From positions 1 to 40,463 of IMG/VR virus record IMGVR_UViG_3300037069_000773: a stretch of 40,463 nt of DNA, one strand, 5' to 3'. The translations under genes were made by a program, and so were the position numbers. The DNA is from a virus. Numbering within the stretch: the stretch's first letter is position 1; the number at the start of each line of letters is the position of its first letter. Positions 28,520 through 35,843 of this stretch are shown here, one piece after another. Under the pieces are notes generated by a model. The model made no database searches, was not told the origin of the DNA, and saw nothing but the letters and a program-made list of their open reading frames with translations.

Positions 28520-28873
28520 GTGGGGGATTTCAAACCGGGCTTCGACGACTGGCGCAAGAGCGGCGACTACCTGCCCGAGTTCATGCGCGATTTCCACGAC
28601 CAAAAGGAGCTTTTCAAGGCCCTGGACGAGGTTCGCGAACGCAGCATTGCGAAGAACAGCGGCTCCTACATGCGCGACGTCTCGTGGTCCGACGCTCACA
28701 TCTACACCGTCGATATCTTCCTCTGGGTCATGGCGGGTCACGGCTACACGCTTCAGCGCTCGCGCCGCAGGTTCGCGTTCGGCGACATCTACGAGTTCGT
28801 TTCGGCGAGCACCAAGCGCTGGCGTGACAGTGCCGCGCAGGCTCTTGGCTTCGGCAAGGAACCCCAATCATGA
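28520..28873 (+). CDS. Phage protein of unknown function
   Basis: A 117-residue protein starting at GTG 28520. FKPGFDDWRKSGDYLPEFMR, then LFKALDEVRERSIAKNSGSY, VSWSDAHIYTVDIFLWVMAG, HGYTLQRSRRRFAFGDIYEF; soluble alpha/beta with aromatic core. GGGGGGC lies 8 bases upstream. The stop overlaps the DUF3850 gene start (ATGA). Not recognised. Confidence 0.7.
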   Translation: MGDFKPGFDDWRKSGDYLPEFMRDFHDQKELFKALDEVRERSIAKNSGSYMRDVSWSDAHIYTVDIFLWVMAGHGYTLQRSRRRFAFGDIYEFVSASTKRWRDSAAQALGFGKEPQS

Positions 28874-29661
28874 GCGACCGCGCCCCAATCACGCACGATC
28901 TCAAGACCTGGCCAGAGTATTTCCAGGTGGTGAAGTCCGGCGAGAAGCGCTTTGAAGTGCGCGCTGCCGACCGTGACTTCCGCGTCGGAGATACGCTGCG
29001 CCTCCGCGAATATGACCCCAAGGCCGAAACCTATAGCGGCGACGAATGCTCCTTCACGGTGTCGTACATTCTCGGTACTTGGTCGCCACTCGGCATCCCC
29101 GGCTTGGTGGTCATGAGCCTCGCCCTTCCCTCTCCTGACGTGGGAGGGGGTTCAAGCATCCATCAGCCGAGCTATGACGCAGGGTACGAGCAAGGGTCTT
29201 TTGACGCCTCCCAGGACCCGGGCCACCAACCTTGCGGCTCGCAGCCTGACCTGGCCGTGGGCGCGACGGCTGCGCTCGCTGGCGGACCTAAGCCGGACAT
29301 TGCTGGCGAGGCCATGCAGTGGGTCGAGCGCGCCTACCGCATCTTCCAGCACAATCCCGATGGCCAGAACTACACCCGATGGAACATGCAGGTTGCTTAC
29401 TGCGCCGGACACGAAGCCGCCATGCGCGTCTCCCCCACCCCGCCCACGCCAGTGTCTATAGACGACGGCAACGCGTCTTCCGAACAGGTTGAGACCGCCG
29501 TCGCCCTTATGCGGATGGCTCTGAACCAAGACGACTTCTCGACGGCCAAGGCGATCATCAAGGCGGCTATCGACTTCGCCGCCAACGACGAGGAAGCCCT
29601 TGCCGAAGGTCGCGCACTGGCTCCCGCCGCCCTTAACCCGACTGTTGGGGAGGGGGAATAG
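28870..29661 (+). CDS. DUF3850 (ASCH-like) protein with C-terminal extension
   Basis: A 263-residue protein. Residues 8-75 match DUF3850 (HDLKTWPEYFQVVKSGEKRF, EVRAADRDFRVGDTLRLREY, DECSFTVSYIL), an ASCH-fold RNA-binding-like domain. After a Gly/Ser linker (about 90-98), residues 98-263 are an unrelated helical region (YDAGYEQGSFD; EAMQWVERAYRIFQHNPDGQ; TAVALMRMALNQDDFSTAKA). DUF3850 proteins usually end near residue 80, so this appears to be a fusion. The nucleotide linker resembles the ribosome-site cassette seen at 29818 and 30037. Confidence 0.75.
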   Translation: MSDRAPITHDLKTWPEYFQVVKSGEKRFEVRAADRDFRVGDTLRLREYDPKAETYSGDECSFTVSYILGTWSPLGIPGLVVMSLALPSPDVGGGSSIHQPSYDAGYEQGSFDASQDPGHQPCGSQPDLAVGATAALAGGPKPDIAGEAMQWVERAYRIFQHNPDGQNYTRWNMQVAYCAGHEAAMRVSPTPPTPVSIDDGNASSEQVETAVALMRMALNQDDFSTAKAIIKAAIDFAANDEEALAEGRALAPAALNPTVGEGE

Positions 29662-29853
29662 ATGGCTGTCGATGAAGCGCGCAAGGCTGCGCAGGAACAA
29701 TACGACCCTGACGATGTCATCCGCCGCGACATGGAATGCGAAGTCTGCGGCGGAAGTCGGATCGAGGAAGTCTATGTCGGCCACGGCGTAACCATCGAGT
29801 ACGAGTGCTCGAAATGCGCCGCCCTCTCTCCGCCCCCAACTGAGGAGGAATAG
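29662..29853 (+). CDS. Small zinc-ribbon protein
   Basis: A 63-residue protein with CEVCGG and YECSKC, two CxxC pairs about 20 residues apart, typical of a zinc ribbon that binds nucleic acid or protein. GGGAGGGGG lies before the ATG. It ends in ALSPPPTEEE, whose DNA is the first copy of a 32-bp repeat that also supplies the ribosome site (GAGGAGG) of the next gene. Confidence 0.7.
   Translation: MAVDEARKAAQEQYDPDDVIRRDMECEVCGGSRIEEVYVGHGVTIEYECSKCAALSPPPTEEE
29818..29849 (+). repeat. 32-bp repeat, copy 1: gene end plus ribosome site
   Basis: Encodes the last residues AALSPPPTEEE of the zinc-ribbon gene and the GAGGAGG ribosome site of the following gene. It differs from copy 2 at one base. 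Confidence 0.8.
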
Positions 29854-30078
29854 ATGGCCGGCAGACCAAAAGGCGAAGGTCGCAGCAAGACCGCCACCGT
29901 CTCCCTTCGCATCGCGCCAGAGCTTCGAGCCCGCGTGGAAGACGCCATCGAGGCGCACCCTTACAATCCGTCGTTCACGTCGGTCATCGAGCGCGGGCTT
30001 GCCTTGGCCATAGCTGAAATGACGTCGCACACCAGAGCCGCCCTCTCTCCACCCCCAACTGAGGAGGAGCGGTCATGA
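29854..30078 (+). CDS. Ribbon-helix-helix-like protein
   Basis: A 74-residue protein. TATVSLRIAPELRARVEDAI then AHPYNPSFTSVIERGLALAI is a strand-helix-helix typical of MetJ/Arc-type DNA-binding proteins. It ends in ALSPPPTEEERS, the protein product of repeat copy 2. GAGGAGG in the first repeat copy is its ribosome site. It likely represses a phage or host promoter. Confidence 0.7.
   Translation: MAGRPKGEGRSKTATVSLRIAPELRARVEDAIEAHPYNPSFTSVIERGLALAIAEMTSHTRAALSPPPTEEERS
30037..30068 (+). repeat. 32-bp repeat, copy 2: gene end plus ribosome site
   Basis: Same as 29818-29849 with one base different. It again joins a gene end to GAGGAGG, here the ribosome site of the gene at 30075. Confidence 0.8.
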
Positions 30079-30233
30079 GCGTCGAACCCTTCTTCACCTA
30101 TCGGCCCGCCCACAATCGCATGCCGTCGTGGCCCGATTGGATGGCATGGATGGACCACTGTTTCCCCGTCGTCGGCTGGAACCTGCCGCTTTGGCGCGTC
30201 GCTGGCATTCGCCGCAGGAAGGACGACCGATGA
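30075..30233 (+). CDS. Small Trp-rich protein, unknown function
   Basis: A 52-residue protein with GAGGAGG seven bases upstream. FFTYRPAHNRMPSWPDWMAW then MDHCFPVVGWNLPLWRVAGI; six Trp residues. Too short for some gene finders. It could form a small compact fold or be membrane-associated. The stop overlaps the next ATG. Not recognised. Confidence 0.6.
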   Translation: MSVEPFFTYRPAHNRMPSWPDWMAWMDHCFPVVGWNLPLWRVAGIRRRKDDR

Positions 30234-30439
30234 CCCCCGACCAAGACACCCTGGATAAGGCCCGGGCGAGGCTGGAAGACCTGGCACCCGTCCAGGCTCA
30301 GTTTCTCAAGGCCAATATCTCCGATGCCTACGCGGAGGCGGATCGTTCCCCGATTGCTATAGTGAAGCGAGGCGTTCGAACGCACGTCCTAATGTCGGCG
30401 GAACATTACCGCGCCCTGCTCTCGGAGAAGCCGTCATGA
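30230..30439 (+). CDS. Phd/YefM-like antitoxin-type protein
   Basis: A 69-residue protein from ATG 30230 (a longer frame at 30128 is unlikely). FLKANISDAYAEADRSPIAI then VKRGVRTHVLMSAEHYRALL is the Phd/YefM pattern (isolated strand, then AIVKRG and V-MSAEHY-LL). These proteins bind DNA and neutralise Doc/YoeB/RelE-type toxins; no such toxin gene is adjacent. It may act as a DNA-binding repressor or to neutralise host toxins. ATGA overlap with the previous gene. Confidence 0.65.
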   Translation: MTPDQDTLDKARARLEDLAPVQAQFLKANISDAYAEADRSPIAIVKRGVRTHVLMSAEHYRALLSEKPS

Positions 30440-30708
30440 GCCTGAGCGACAACAACCGCCTCATCATCGAGATCGTGGACGGATGGGCCATCGGCGAGGA
30501 GTGCGACCTTCCGCTAGACCGGATTGAAGCCCTCATGAACGCCGGCCGCCAGGAAGAGCGAGCGCGGGCCGACACCATCACACCCGCCATGATCAACGCC
30601 GCCATGGCTCGCATTCAAGGACCAGACGACGACATGTACTCATCGATCTATCGGACCATGCTCGCCGCCGCCTACCTCAACGACAGCCGGGAAGGGGGAG
30701 CGTCGTGA
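30436..30708 (+). CDS. Small protein after the Phd-like gene, unknown function
   Basis: A 90-residue protein with ATGA overlap. SDNNRLIIEIVDGWAIGEEC then ALMNAGRQEERARADTITPA, and IYRTMLAAAYLNDSREGGA. It lacks the features of Doc, YoeB or RelE toxins, so calling it a toxin is not supported. Function unknown. Confidence 0.6.
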   Translation: MSLSDNNRLIIEIVDGWAIGEECDLPLDRIEALMNAGRQEERARADTITPAMINAAMARIQGPDDDMYSSIYRTMLAAAYLNDSREGGAS

Positions 30709-30929
30709 GCTGGTTTCCGATCCCGCCAGTTCCCCGCGCTCCGCTTCTTGATCCGGCGATGGAGCGGATAATCCACGAGGCCATCAGGAGCGCATGCGGA
30801 TACGACGACGTGATGAAGGCGGCTGCGAACCCGACCGATTCAATCGTGGTGCGGACCGCTATTGTCGGCGGGAAGATCAGCTTCAAAGTCGTCTATCCCT
30901 TCGCCAACCCCACTCAGGAGGGTGTTTAG
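30705..30929 (+). CDS. Small protein, unknown function
   Basis: A 74-residue protein starting at GTG 30705 (GTGA overlap). WFPIPPVPRAPLLDPAMERI, then EAIRSACGYDDVMKAAANPT and VRTAIVGGKISFKVVYPFAN. Pro-rich start, helix, then strands. Not recognised. Confidence 0.6.
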   Translation: MSWFPIPPVPRAPLLDPAMERIIHEAIRSACGYDDVMKAAANPTDSIVVRTAIVGGKISFKVVYPFANPTQEGV

Positions 30930-30931
30930 AC

Positions 30932-31057
30932 ATGACAGACAAAGACCTGTCACCACACGCCAGGCAATGTGAGAAACAGCGGGCCTACGAGATCGCCAGA
31001 CGAGCCTTCCAGGCCCAGAACGGACGACCCGTCAAAAGAATGGATAAGCCGAGATGA
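30932..31057 (+). CDS. 41-residue basic protein, unknown function
   Basis: ATG 30932, with AGGAGGG about 12 bases upstream. DKDLSPHARQCEKQRAYEIA then a basic tail (RRAFQAQNGRPVKRMDKPR). Its stop overlaps the next ATG (ATGA). Possibly nucleic-acid-binding because of charge. Not recognised. Confidence 0.55.
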   Translation: MTDKDLSPHARQCEKQRAYEIARRAFQAQNGRPVKRMDKPR

Positions 31058-31485
31058 CCGAACACGATGTTTACGCTTGGCGGACGGTTGAGGAGATGGT
31101 CGGCCAGATCCGAGCCGCCAACAGCAGGGCCGCAAGGTCATATGAAGACGGACAACGATCCATCATGAACCGCATTAGCCAAGACGGCGGAAAAAAGTTC
31201 ACCCAGACCCTAAGCGAGCTAACCTATCATCTTGCAAAGGACGTCGCGCAACGACACATCATCCCGCAAGCCATACGCCACAGGGAAACCTACGAGCAAG
31301 CAGACGCGCAGGCCAGGGCAGAAACGGATAGGTTCATGAGGGTAGCTGAACCAATCATATCTCACGTCGCACGCGAGGGTGATCTGTCGTTCAGGATGGA
31401 TCAAATGACATCGACGATGGAGACAAGCATGGTATTCTCGGTGGATATTCCCCCTGCTCGATATCACGTCGCCGCGAGGTTTTAG
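31054..31485 (+). CDS. Helical protein, unknown function
   Basis: A 143-residue protein. Charged helical segments (EEMVGQIRAANSRAARSYED; AKDVAQRHIIPQAIRHRETY; DAQARAETDRFMRVAEPIIS) and a beta C-terminus (ETSMVFSVDIPPARYHVAA). No Cys. GAACAC-type upstream lacks a good ribosome site, so translation is likely coupled by the ATGA overlap. Not recognised. Confidence 0.65.
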   Translation: MTEHDVYAWRTVEEMVGQIRAANSRAARSYEDGQRSIMNRISQDGGKKFTQTLSELTYHLAKDVAQRHIIPQAIRHRETYEQADAQARAETDRFMRVAEPIISHVAREGDLSFRMDQMTSTMETSMVFSVDIPPARYHVAARF

Positions 31486-31488
31486 ACC

Positions 31489-31536
31489 ATGAACAGCACT
31501 GAAACATTCATCGGCGACGGCGGGACGCAAGTCTGA
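31489..31536 (+). CDS. Possible 15-codon ORF
   Basis: MNSTETFIGDGGTQV lies three bases after the previous stop and its TGA shares one base with the next ATG. Coupling is the only evidence. Confidence 0.25.
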   Translation: MNSTETFIGDGGTQV

Positions 31537-31700
31537 TGGCAATCGTCATAATCCCACCGCTGGCCGGCATGATCGCCAACCAAGTCGTCCAGAACCGAGC
31601 GCGCCAGCTACGAGAGCAGCGGAACAAGCTCACCGAGCGGCAAGACCGCGATGAGATGCTTCGTGCCACGTTTCCACCGGCATACGAGGAGCGGAAATGA
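31536..31700 (+). CDS. 54-residue amphipathic protein
   Basis: Hydrophobic N-terminus (AIVIIPPLAGMIANQVVQNR) and then a strongly charged helix (QLREQRNKLTERQDRDEMLR). TGATG at the start and ATGA at the end couple it to its neighbours. Possibly a membrane-associated peptide. Not recognised. Confidence 0.6.
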   Translation: MAIVIIPPLAGMIANQVVQNRARQLREQRNKLTERQDRDEMLRATFPPAYEERK

Positions 31701-31813
31701 CCAACAAGACCCAGAGGACCGGAGGCGGACCTGCCCCCAAGAAGCCCACCAAGCCAACGAAGATGGCTAGCGCCAAGCCTGGAAAGACTGTAGGCACAAC
31801 CTACAAAGCCTAG
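31697..31813 (+). CDS. 38-residue Lys/Pro-rich protein
   Basis: TNKTQRTGGGPAPKKPTKPT then KMASAKPGKTVGTTYKA. Very basic and disordered, similar to short Lys/Pro-rich phage proteins that may bind DNA or serve as head proteins. Starts with ATGA overlap. Not recognised. Confidence 0.6.
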   Translation: MTNKTQRTGGGPAPKKPTKPTKMASAKPGKTVGTTYKA

Positions 31814-31823
31814 GGAATCCGAC

Positions 31824-31958
31824 ATGCGCTCAGTCAGCCAATGGACGTTCCGGCTCATGATGGCCGACAAGAAGGCCCGCAAGCTCTTCGAGCTATGGAA
31901 TGCGCCGATGTACAACGGCATTCTTGTACGGCAGGTGGATTCTCTAGATCGCCCGTGA
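31824..31958 (+). CDS. 44-residue protein, unknown function
   Basis: RSVSQWTFRLMMADKKARKL then FELWNAPMYNGILVRQVDSL, ending DRP. Helical and basic at the start. Eight bases separate its ATG from the previous stop, with GGGAATC before it as a possible weak ribosome site. Not recognised. Confidence 0.5.
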   Translation: MRSVSQWTFRLMMADKKARKLFELWNAPMYNGILVRQVDSLDRP

Positions 31959-32005
31959 TACGGTTCAATTGCCGGCAAAATGGTTTCCGGTCAGAGGGTT
32001 AGAAC

Positions 32006-32524
32006 ATGGCTGGATCGTTACGCCTTGCGGGGCTTCGTGGTATTTCGTCAGCGGGCCGGGGCCTGCCGACCGTCTGGAACTCGGGCAACGCTCCGCCCCC
32101 GACGACCACGACCGGAACAGACCTCACGACGGTAGTGACCGAGTCCTACCTGGCCCAAATCTATATCCCGATTAACACCCTCGTTACGGGCCTGTCGGTC
32201 CTGAACGGGACGGCCGTAGCAGGCAACCTAACTTTGGCCCTGTACGACGACCAAGGTAAGCTTCTGGCCAATACCGCCAGCACGGCCCAGGCGGGCATCG
32301 CTGCGTATCAACAGATCGCCTTCACCGCGCCAATCACCGTGATTGGACCAGGCACCTATTTTGCGCTGGTTCAGTCCAACAACGTCGCGGCTCGCCTGCG
32401 GACCCACATCCTGGGTAACTTCCCGGCCGGCAAGCTCACCGCAGGGGTCTATGGCACCCTGGTGGCGTTCACGCCTCCGACGACCTTCACGACCGGCCTC
32501 GGGCCGATTATCAGCACTTACTGA
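32006..32524 (+). CDS. Probable beta-sandwich virion protein
   Basis: A 172-residue protein. Gly/Ala/Thr/Val-rich strands (YLAQIYIPINTLVTGLSVLN, TLALYDDQGKLLANTASTAQ, YFALVQSNNVAARLRTHIL) form a beta-sandwich typical of virion surface proteins. It stands before a terminator and apart from the terminase block, so it may be a decoration or fibre protein that was moved or acquired. I do not name a family. Confidence 0.65.
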   Translation: MAGSLRLAGLRGISSAGRGLPTVWNSGNAPPPTTTTGTDLTTVVTESYLAQIYIPINTLVTGLSVLNGTAVAGNLTLALYDDQGKLLANTASTAQAGIAAYQQIAFTAPITVIGPGTYFALVQSNNVAARLRTHILGNFPAGKLTAGVYGTLVAFTPPTTFTTGLGPIISTY

Positions 32525-32537
32525 GTGTGATATAAAC

Positions 32538-32572
32538 GAAGGGCCGGGACGTTAGCGCGTCACCGGCCCTTC
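32538..32572. terminator. Strong hairpin after the virion protein, probable terminator
   Basis: GAAGGGCCGG (32538-32547) pairs perfectly with CCGGCCCTTC (32563-32572); the loop contains GACG/CGTC as further pairing. The run after it on the plus strand is only TGTC, but on the minus strand GTTTATATC follows, so it may act bidirectionally. It lies 14 bases past the stop. Confidence 0.65.
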
Positions 32573-32599
32573 TGTCATCCAGATCGATGCGAGATCCAA

Positions 32600-33157
32600 A
32601 TGAGTGACCTAGACTACGACGTCGTGGCCCAGTGCCTCAAGTATGAACCCGAGACCGGTAAGCTATTTTGGCTGAAGCGTCCGGAGGAGTTCTTCGACAC
32701 GAGCCAAAGCGCCGCGCGCTGGAACGGCCGCGCTGGGAAAGAGGCCTTCACAGCCAACGCGAATGGGTACAGGCACGGGAAGCTCCTCGGTAAGCTTTAC
32801 CGCGCTCATCGGATTGCTTGGTTGCTAACCTATAAGACATGGCCAGTTGCGGAGATCGACCACATCGACGGCGACCGGAGCAACAACCGCATCGCCAACC
32901 TGCGCGATGTGTCCAAAAGTCAGAACCAACGCAATCGGAAAATGGATCCGCTTAACAAGAGCGGCTTCAACGGAGTGTATTGGTACGCGAGAAGCGGCAA
33001 GTGGCGAGCAAAGGTTCACGCAAACGGAAAACATGAACACCTTGGCACATTCGGCACTCTCGAAGAAGCCATCGCAGCCCGCCATGCCGCTAACATCAAA
33101 TACGGCTTCACAGAGCGCCATGGAAAGCCAGCCGGAGCGACGTTCAATGCGCGTTGA
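32600..33157 (+). CDS. HNH endonuclease with AP2 domain
   Basis: A 185-residue protein. HNH core at residues 67-110: RAHRIAWLLTYKTWPVAEID, then HIDGDRSNNRIANLRDVSKS and QNQRNR. The C-terminus (about 120-160: GFNGVYWYARSGKWRAKVHA, LGTFGTLEEAIAARHAANIK) is an AP2 DNA-binding domain. This HNH-AP2 pairing is the usual mobile phage endonuclease. It lies between the terminator and the terminase genes and its end overlaps the next gene. Confidence 0.9.
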   Translation: MSDLDYDVVAQCLKYEPETGKLFWLKRPEEFFDTSQSAARWNGRAGKEAFTANANGYRHGKLLGKLYRAHRIAWLLTYKTWPVAEIDHIDGDRSNNRIANLRDVSKSQNQRNRKMDPLNKSGFNGVYWYARSGKWRAKVHANGKHEHLGTFGTLEEAIAARHAANIKYGFTERHGKPAGATFNAR

Positions 33158-33401
33158 AGCCCTGAAGTCCACACAGAAGCGGAACGCGAAGATCCGGCAG
33201 AGGTCTTGGGTTCCGCCGCTGTTCGTCGTTAGCGAGGCCGACAGGAAGAACTGGGGCGGCTTTCACACATATCGGGACAGCACGGCTAAAATCGTTTGCG
33301 ACAAAGCCGCCCCGACGACCTGGGAGCCAGGCGTTCCAATCCGCGTCACGCCCATCGAAACCCCGTTCCTGCGCCACGCTAGGCGGATATTAGGTCTGTG
33401 A
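33147..33401 (+). CDS. Small protein before terminase, unknown function
   Basis: An 84-residue protein from ATG 33147, with GGAG about ten bases upstream; other in-frame starts exist at 33120 and further upstream inside the HNH gene. RVEALKSTQKRNAKIRQRSW then VVSEADRKNWGGFHTYRDST; basic, aromatic. The overlap with the HNH gene is 11 bases. Not recognised. Confidence 0.55.
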   Translation: MRVEALKSTQKRNAKIRQRSWVPPLFVVSEADRKNWGGFHTYRDSTAKIVCDKAAPTTWEPGVPIRVTPIETPFLRHARRILGL

Positions 33402-33610
33402 TGAGCATCCACGGACTAAGGATGATCACGGTCGAGTACGAGGGCGGCTTAATCAATGAGCACGCGACCATCTCGGAGTTCGAGGCAGCAGCCAGGCGCT
33501 CGATAGCCTTTGGTGTGTGCAGCGACGCTGGCCGTGTCCTGTACGACAAGATCCTCAAGCGGCTGGGTCTGCATCCCATCCGAGTTGCAACATTCGTCCA
33601 TAGCCGCTAA
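33401..33610 (+). CDS. Small protein before terminase, unknown function
   Basis: A 69-residue protein from ATG 33401 (a GTG at 33398 is also possible). MITVEYEGGLINEHATISEF, then EAAARRSIAFGVCSDAGRVL and KILKRLGLHPIRVATFVHSR. It looks like a small alpha/beta protein. Seventy bases between it and the terminase small-subunit gene contain no recognised promoter. Confidence 0.6.
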   Translation: MSIHGLRMITVEYEGGLINEHATISEFEAAARRSIAFGVCSDAGRVLYDKILKRLGLHPIRVATFVHSR

Positions 33611-33681
33611 CATCCCACAATCAGCACGCGCAGTAAGGGTATGTGGCCCTGGCCAACGACTGAGAAAGCCTAAGGAATACA

Positions 33682-34068
33682 ATGGCGACCGAAGTAGCGG
33701 AAACGCGCGCAGTTGGACGCCCCACGAAGTACGACCCCGCATATTGCGATCAGGTCATCGAGTTCATGCGCAAAGGGTTCAGCCTGACGGCGTTCGGCGG
33801 GCATATCCTAGTAGCGCGCTCGACATTGAACGAGTGGATGAACAACTTCCCCGAATTTTCGGAAGCTGTAAAAGTAGCCCAAGCCACCAGGACCAACTAC
33901 CTCGAAGGCGGACTGCTGTCGAGTGAAGCAGCAGGCCCGCAGATCACGGCTCGCATCTTCGCCCTGAAGAACGCGGCTCCCGAGGAATGGCGTGAGAAGC
34001 AACTGCTCGAACACACCGGCGCTGATGGCGGTCCTGTCCAATCCGAGCTGAGCATCAAGTTTGTCTGA
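33682..34068 (+). CDS. Terminase small subunit
   Basis: A 128-residue protein. VGRPTKYDPAYCDQVIEFMR (residues about 11-30) followed by KGFSLTAFGGHILVARSTLN then EWMNNFPEFSEAVKVAQATR is the DNA-binding helix-turn-helix region of many phage TerS proteins; the C-terminal part (ITARIFALKNAAPEEWREKQ) is the oligomerisation region. It recognises the packaging site and feeds the large subunit. AAGGAA precedes the ATG. The end overlaps the large-subunit start by eight bases. Confidence 0.85.
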   Translation: MATEVAETRAVGRPTKYDPAYCDQVIEFMRKGFSLTAFGGHILVARSTLNEWMNNFPEFSEAVKVAQATRTNYLEGGLLSSEAAGPQITARIFALKNAAPEEWREKQLLEHTGADGGPVQSELSIKFV

Positions 34069-35350
34069 CGTAGAGTTCCCCCGGGCCTATCGCGACCTGT
34101 TCCGCGAGGGCTGGCGTGACCTGGTGTATCGGGGTGGACGGGGTGGAGGTAAGTCTCACGCTGTAGGCGGGGCGCTGGTCATTACGGGGGCCAGGTCGCA
34201 AACCCGCATCGTCTGCGCTCGTGAGATCCAGGAAAGCCTGCGCGACTCGGTCAAGCAGCTCGTTGAGGACAAGATCAGCGACTATGGCCTGGAGAGCTAC
34301 TACACGGTCAAGAAGGACGAGATCGAGGGCCTGAACGGCACGCGCTTCGTGTTCAAGGGCATGTGGCGCAATCCGGATGCTCTGAAGTCCCTGGAAGGCG
34401 CAGACATCTTCTGGGGTGAGGAGGCCGCGAAGTTCTCCAGCCGGTCAATCAGGCTGATCCGCCCGACACTTCGCAAGCCCAAGTCGCGGATGATATGGAC
34501 CTATAACCCGGAGTTCGACCACGACCCGGTCGATAAGCTGTTCTGCGGCGAGCATGGTCCGCCACCTCCCTCGAATGACTATCCGCTAGGGTCAATCGTC
34601 AAGGACGTGTCCTGGCGGGATAATCCGTGGTTCGAGGCGTCGCCGCTCAAGGCTGAGATGGAGAACGACTACCGCATCAACCCAGCAATGGCTGATCACG
34701 TCTGGGGCGGTGATTACATGACCGTCCAGGAGGGGGCCTACTACGCCAAGCAGCTTATCAAGGCTCGCGATGACGGGAGGATCTGCCAGGTTGTCAGAGA
34801 TCCGCTCATGCAGATCAGGGCCTTCTGGGATATCGGAACGCGGGATCACACGGCGATCTGGATTGCTCAGTGGGTTGGAAACGAGATCCGCATCATTGAC
34901 CACTACGAGGCGGCCGGTCAGCCCTTGAGCGCTCACCTTGAGTGGCTAAGGCGTGGAGATTATGACGGGTGCCTGTGCGTGCTGCCTCACGACGGCGACC
35001 ATGTGAACCACATCACGGCCAACGCCTTTGAGAGCCACATCCGGGACGCCGGCTTCCAAACACAGGTCGTGAAGAACCAAGGCAAGGGCGCGGCGCTCAA
35101 GCGCGTGGAGGCCCTACGCAGGCTCTTCCACCTTATCTGGTTCAATGAAGACACAACCCGGCAGGGCGTGAAGGCTATAGCGGCCTATCATGAGAAGCGA
35201 GACGAGCAGCGCAACTTTGGGCTTGGTCCTGAGCATGATTGGTCATCGCACTCCAGCGACGCGCTTGGATTGATGGCCATTGCCTATGAAGAGCCTCGCA
35301 AGAACAAAGGCAGCGTGCTAAACATGCCTAACTACGGCACCACAGTTTGA
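34061..35350 (+). CDS. Terminase large subunit
   Basis: A 429-residue ATPase/nuclease. Starts at TTG 34061. Walker A: GGRGGGKS at residues 25-32. Walker B: ADIFWGEE at 115-122. C-terminal RNase-H-like nuclease: AFWDIGTRDHTA (Asp258), CVLPHDGDHVN (Asp312) and HSSDALGLMAIA (Asp401), the expected acidic triad. It belongs to the Terminase_3 group. It powers DNA into the procapsid and cuts it; with a circularly permuted genome a headful mechanism is likely. The ribosome site is poor, consistent with coupling to TerS. Confidence 0.92.
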   Translation: MSDVEFPRAYRDLFREGWRDLVYRGGRGGGKSHAVGGALVITGARSQTRIVCAREIQESLRDSVKQLVEDKISDYGLESYYTVKKDEIEGLNGTRFVFKGMWRNPDALKSLEGADIFWGEEAAKFSSRSIRLIRPTLRKPKSRMIWTYNPEFDHDPVDKLFCGEHGPPPPSNDYPLGSIVKDVSWRDNPWFEASPLKAEMENDYRINPAMADHVWGGDYMTVQEGAYYAKQLIKARDDGRICQVVRDPLMQIRAFWDIGTRDHTAIWIAQWVGNEIRIIDHYEAAGQPLSAHLEWLRRGDYDGCLCVLPHDGDHVNHITANAFESHIRDAGFQTQVVKNQGKGAALKRVEALRRLFHLIWFNEDTTRQGVKAIAAYHEKRDEQRNFGLGPEHDWSSHSSDALGLMAIAYEEPRKNKGSVLNMPNYGTTV

Positions 35351-35360
35351 GGGCGAAGCC

Positions 35361-35843
35361 TTGGCGCACACCACATATCGTGATCCGGCCATTACTACGG
35401 CCACCGCGCCGAACGCTGGAATCTATGACATTCCGGTCACGCCATCGAGCCCCCTTCCGGTCACGTCGGTTGGAACTTCCGCCACTGGCGGGCCTCAACC
35501 TTCGGCCACGATCACTCCGGCGACCTGGATCTATGCGGGCGTGACGGGTGGGATCGTTGACACCACGCCTGTCGCCATGAAGGCTGCGGGCGCTGCCGGG
35601 GTCAAGAACTACCTCGCAGGCATCCAGTTCGCCAACTCCGCTGCTGTAGCCTCTGAGATCGTGGTTCTGGATGGCGCGGCTGTCATCTGGCGTGGTTATG
35701 CGGCGGCCTCGGGTGTCGGTGGTAACGCGGACATCAAGTTTGTCCCTCCGCTGGCTGGCACAGCCGCCACCGCCATGAATGTGGCCATGATCACCACCGC
35801 CACCGCTACCCGCGTTTCGGCCCAAGGTTACACCGGGGCCTAG
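35361..35843 (+). CDS. Virion protein, possible head fibre or decoration
   Basis: A 160-residue protein starting at TTG 35361 behind GAGGGCG. Ala/Thr/Gly-rich beta strands (ATWIYAGVTGGIVDTTPVAM; LAGIQFANSAAVASEIVVLD; AAVIWRGYAA; AMNVAMITTATATRVSAQG). The layout suggests a small beta-sandwich virion protein. It sits with two other beta-rich genes between terminase and portal. Exact role is inferred. Confidence 0.65.
   Translation: MAHTTYRDPAITTATAPNAGIYDIPVTPSSPLPVTSVGTSATGGPQPSATITPATWIYAGVTGGIVDTTPVAMKAAGAAGVKNYLAGIQFANSAAVASEIVVLDGAAVIWRGYAAASGVGGNADIKFVPPLAGTAATAMNVAMITTATATRVSAQGYTGA

Noticed and set aside
30436-30708. Toxin partner for the Phd-like gene
   Set aside because: No Doc (Fic), RelE/YoeB or other toxin motif visible.
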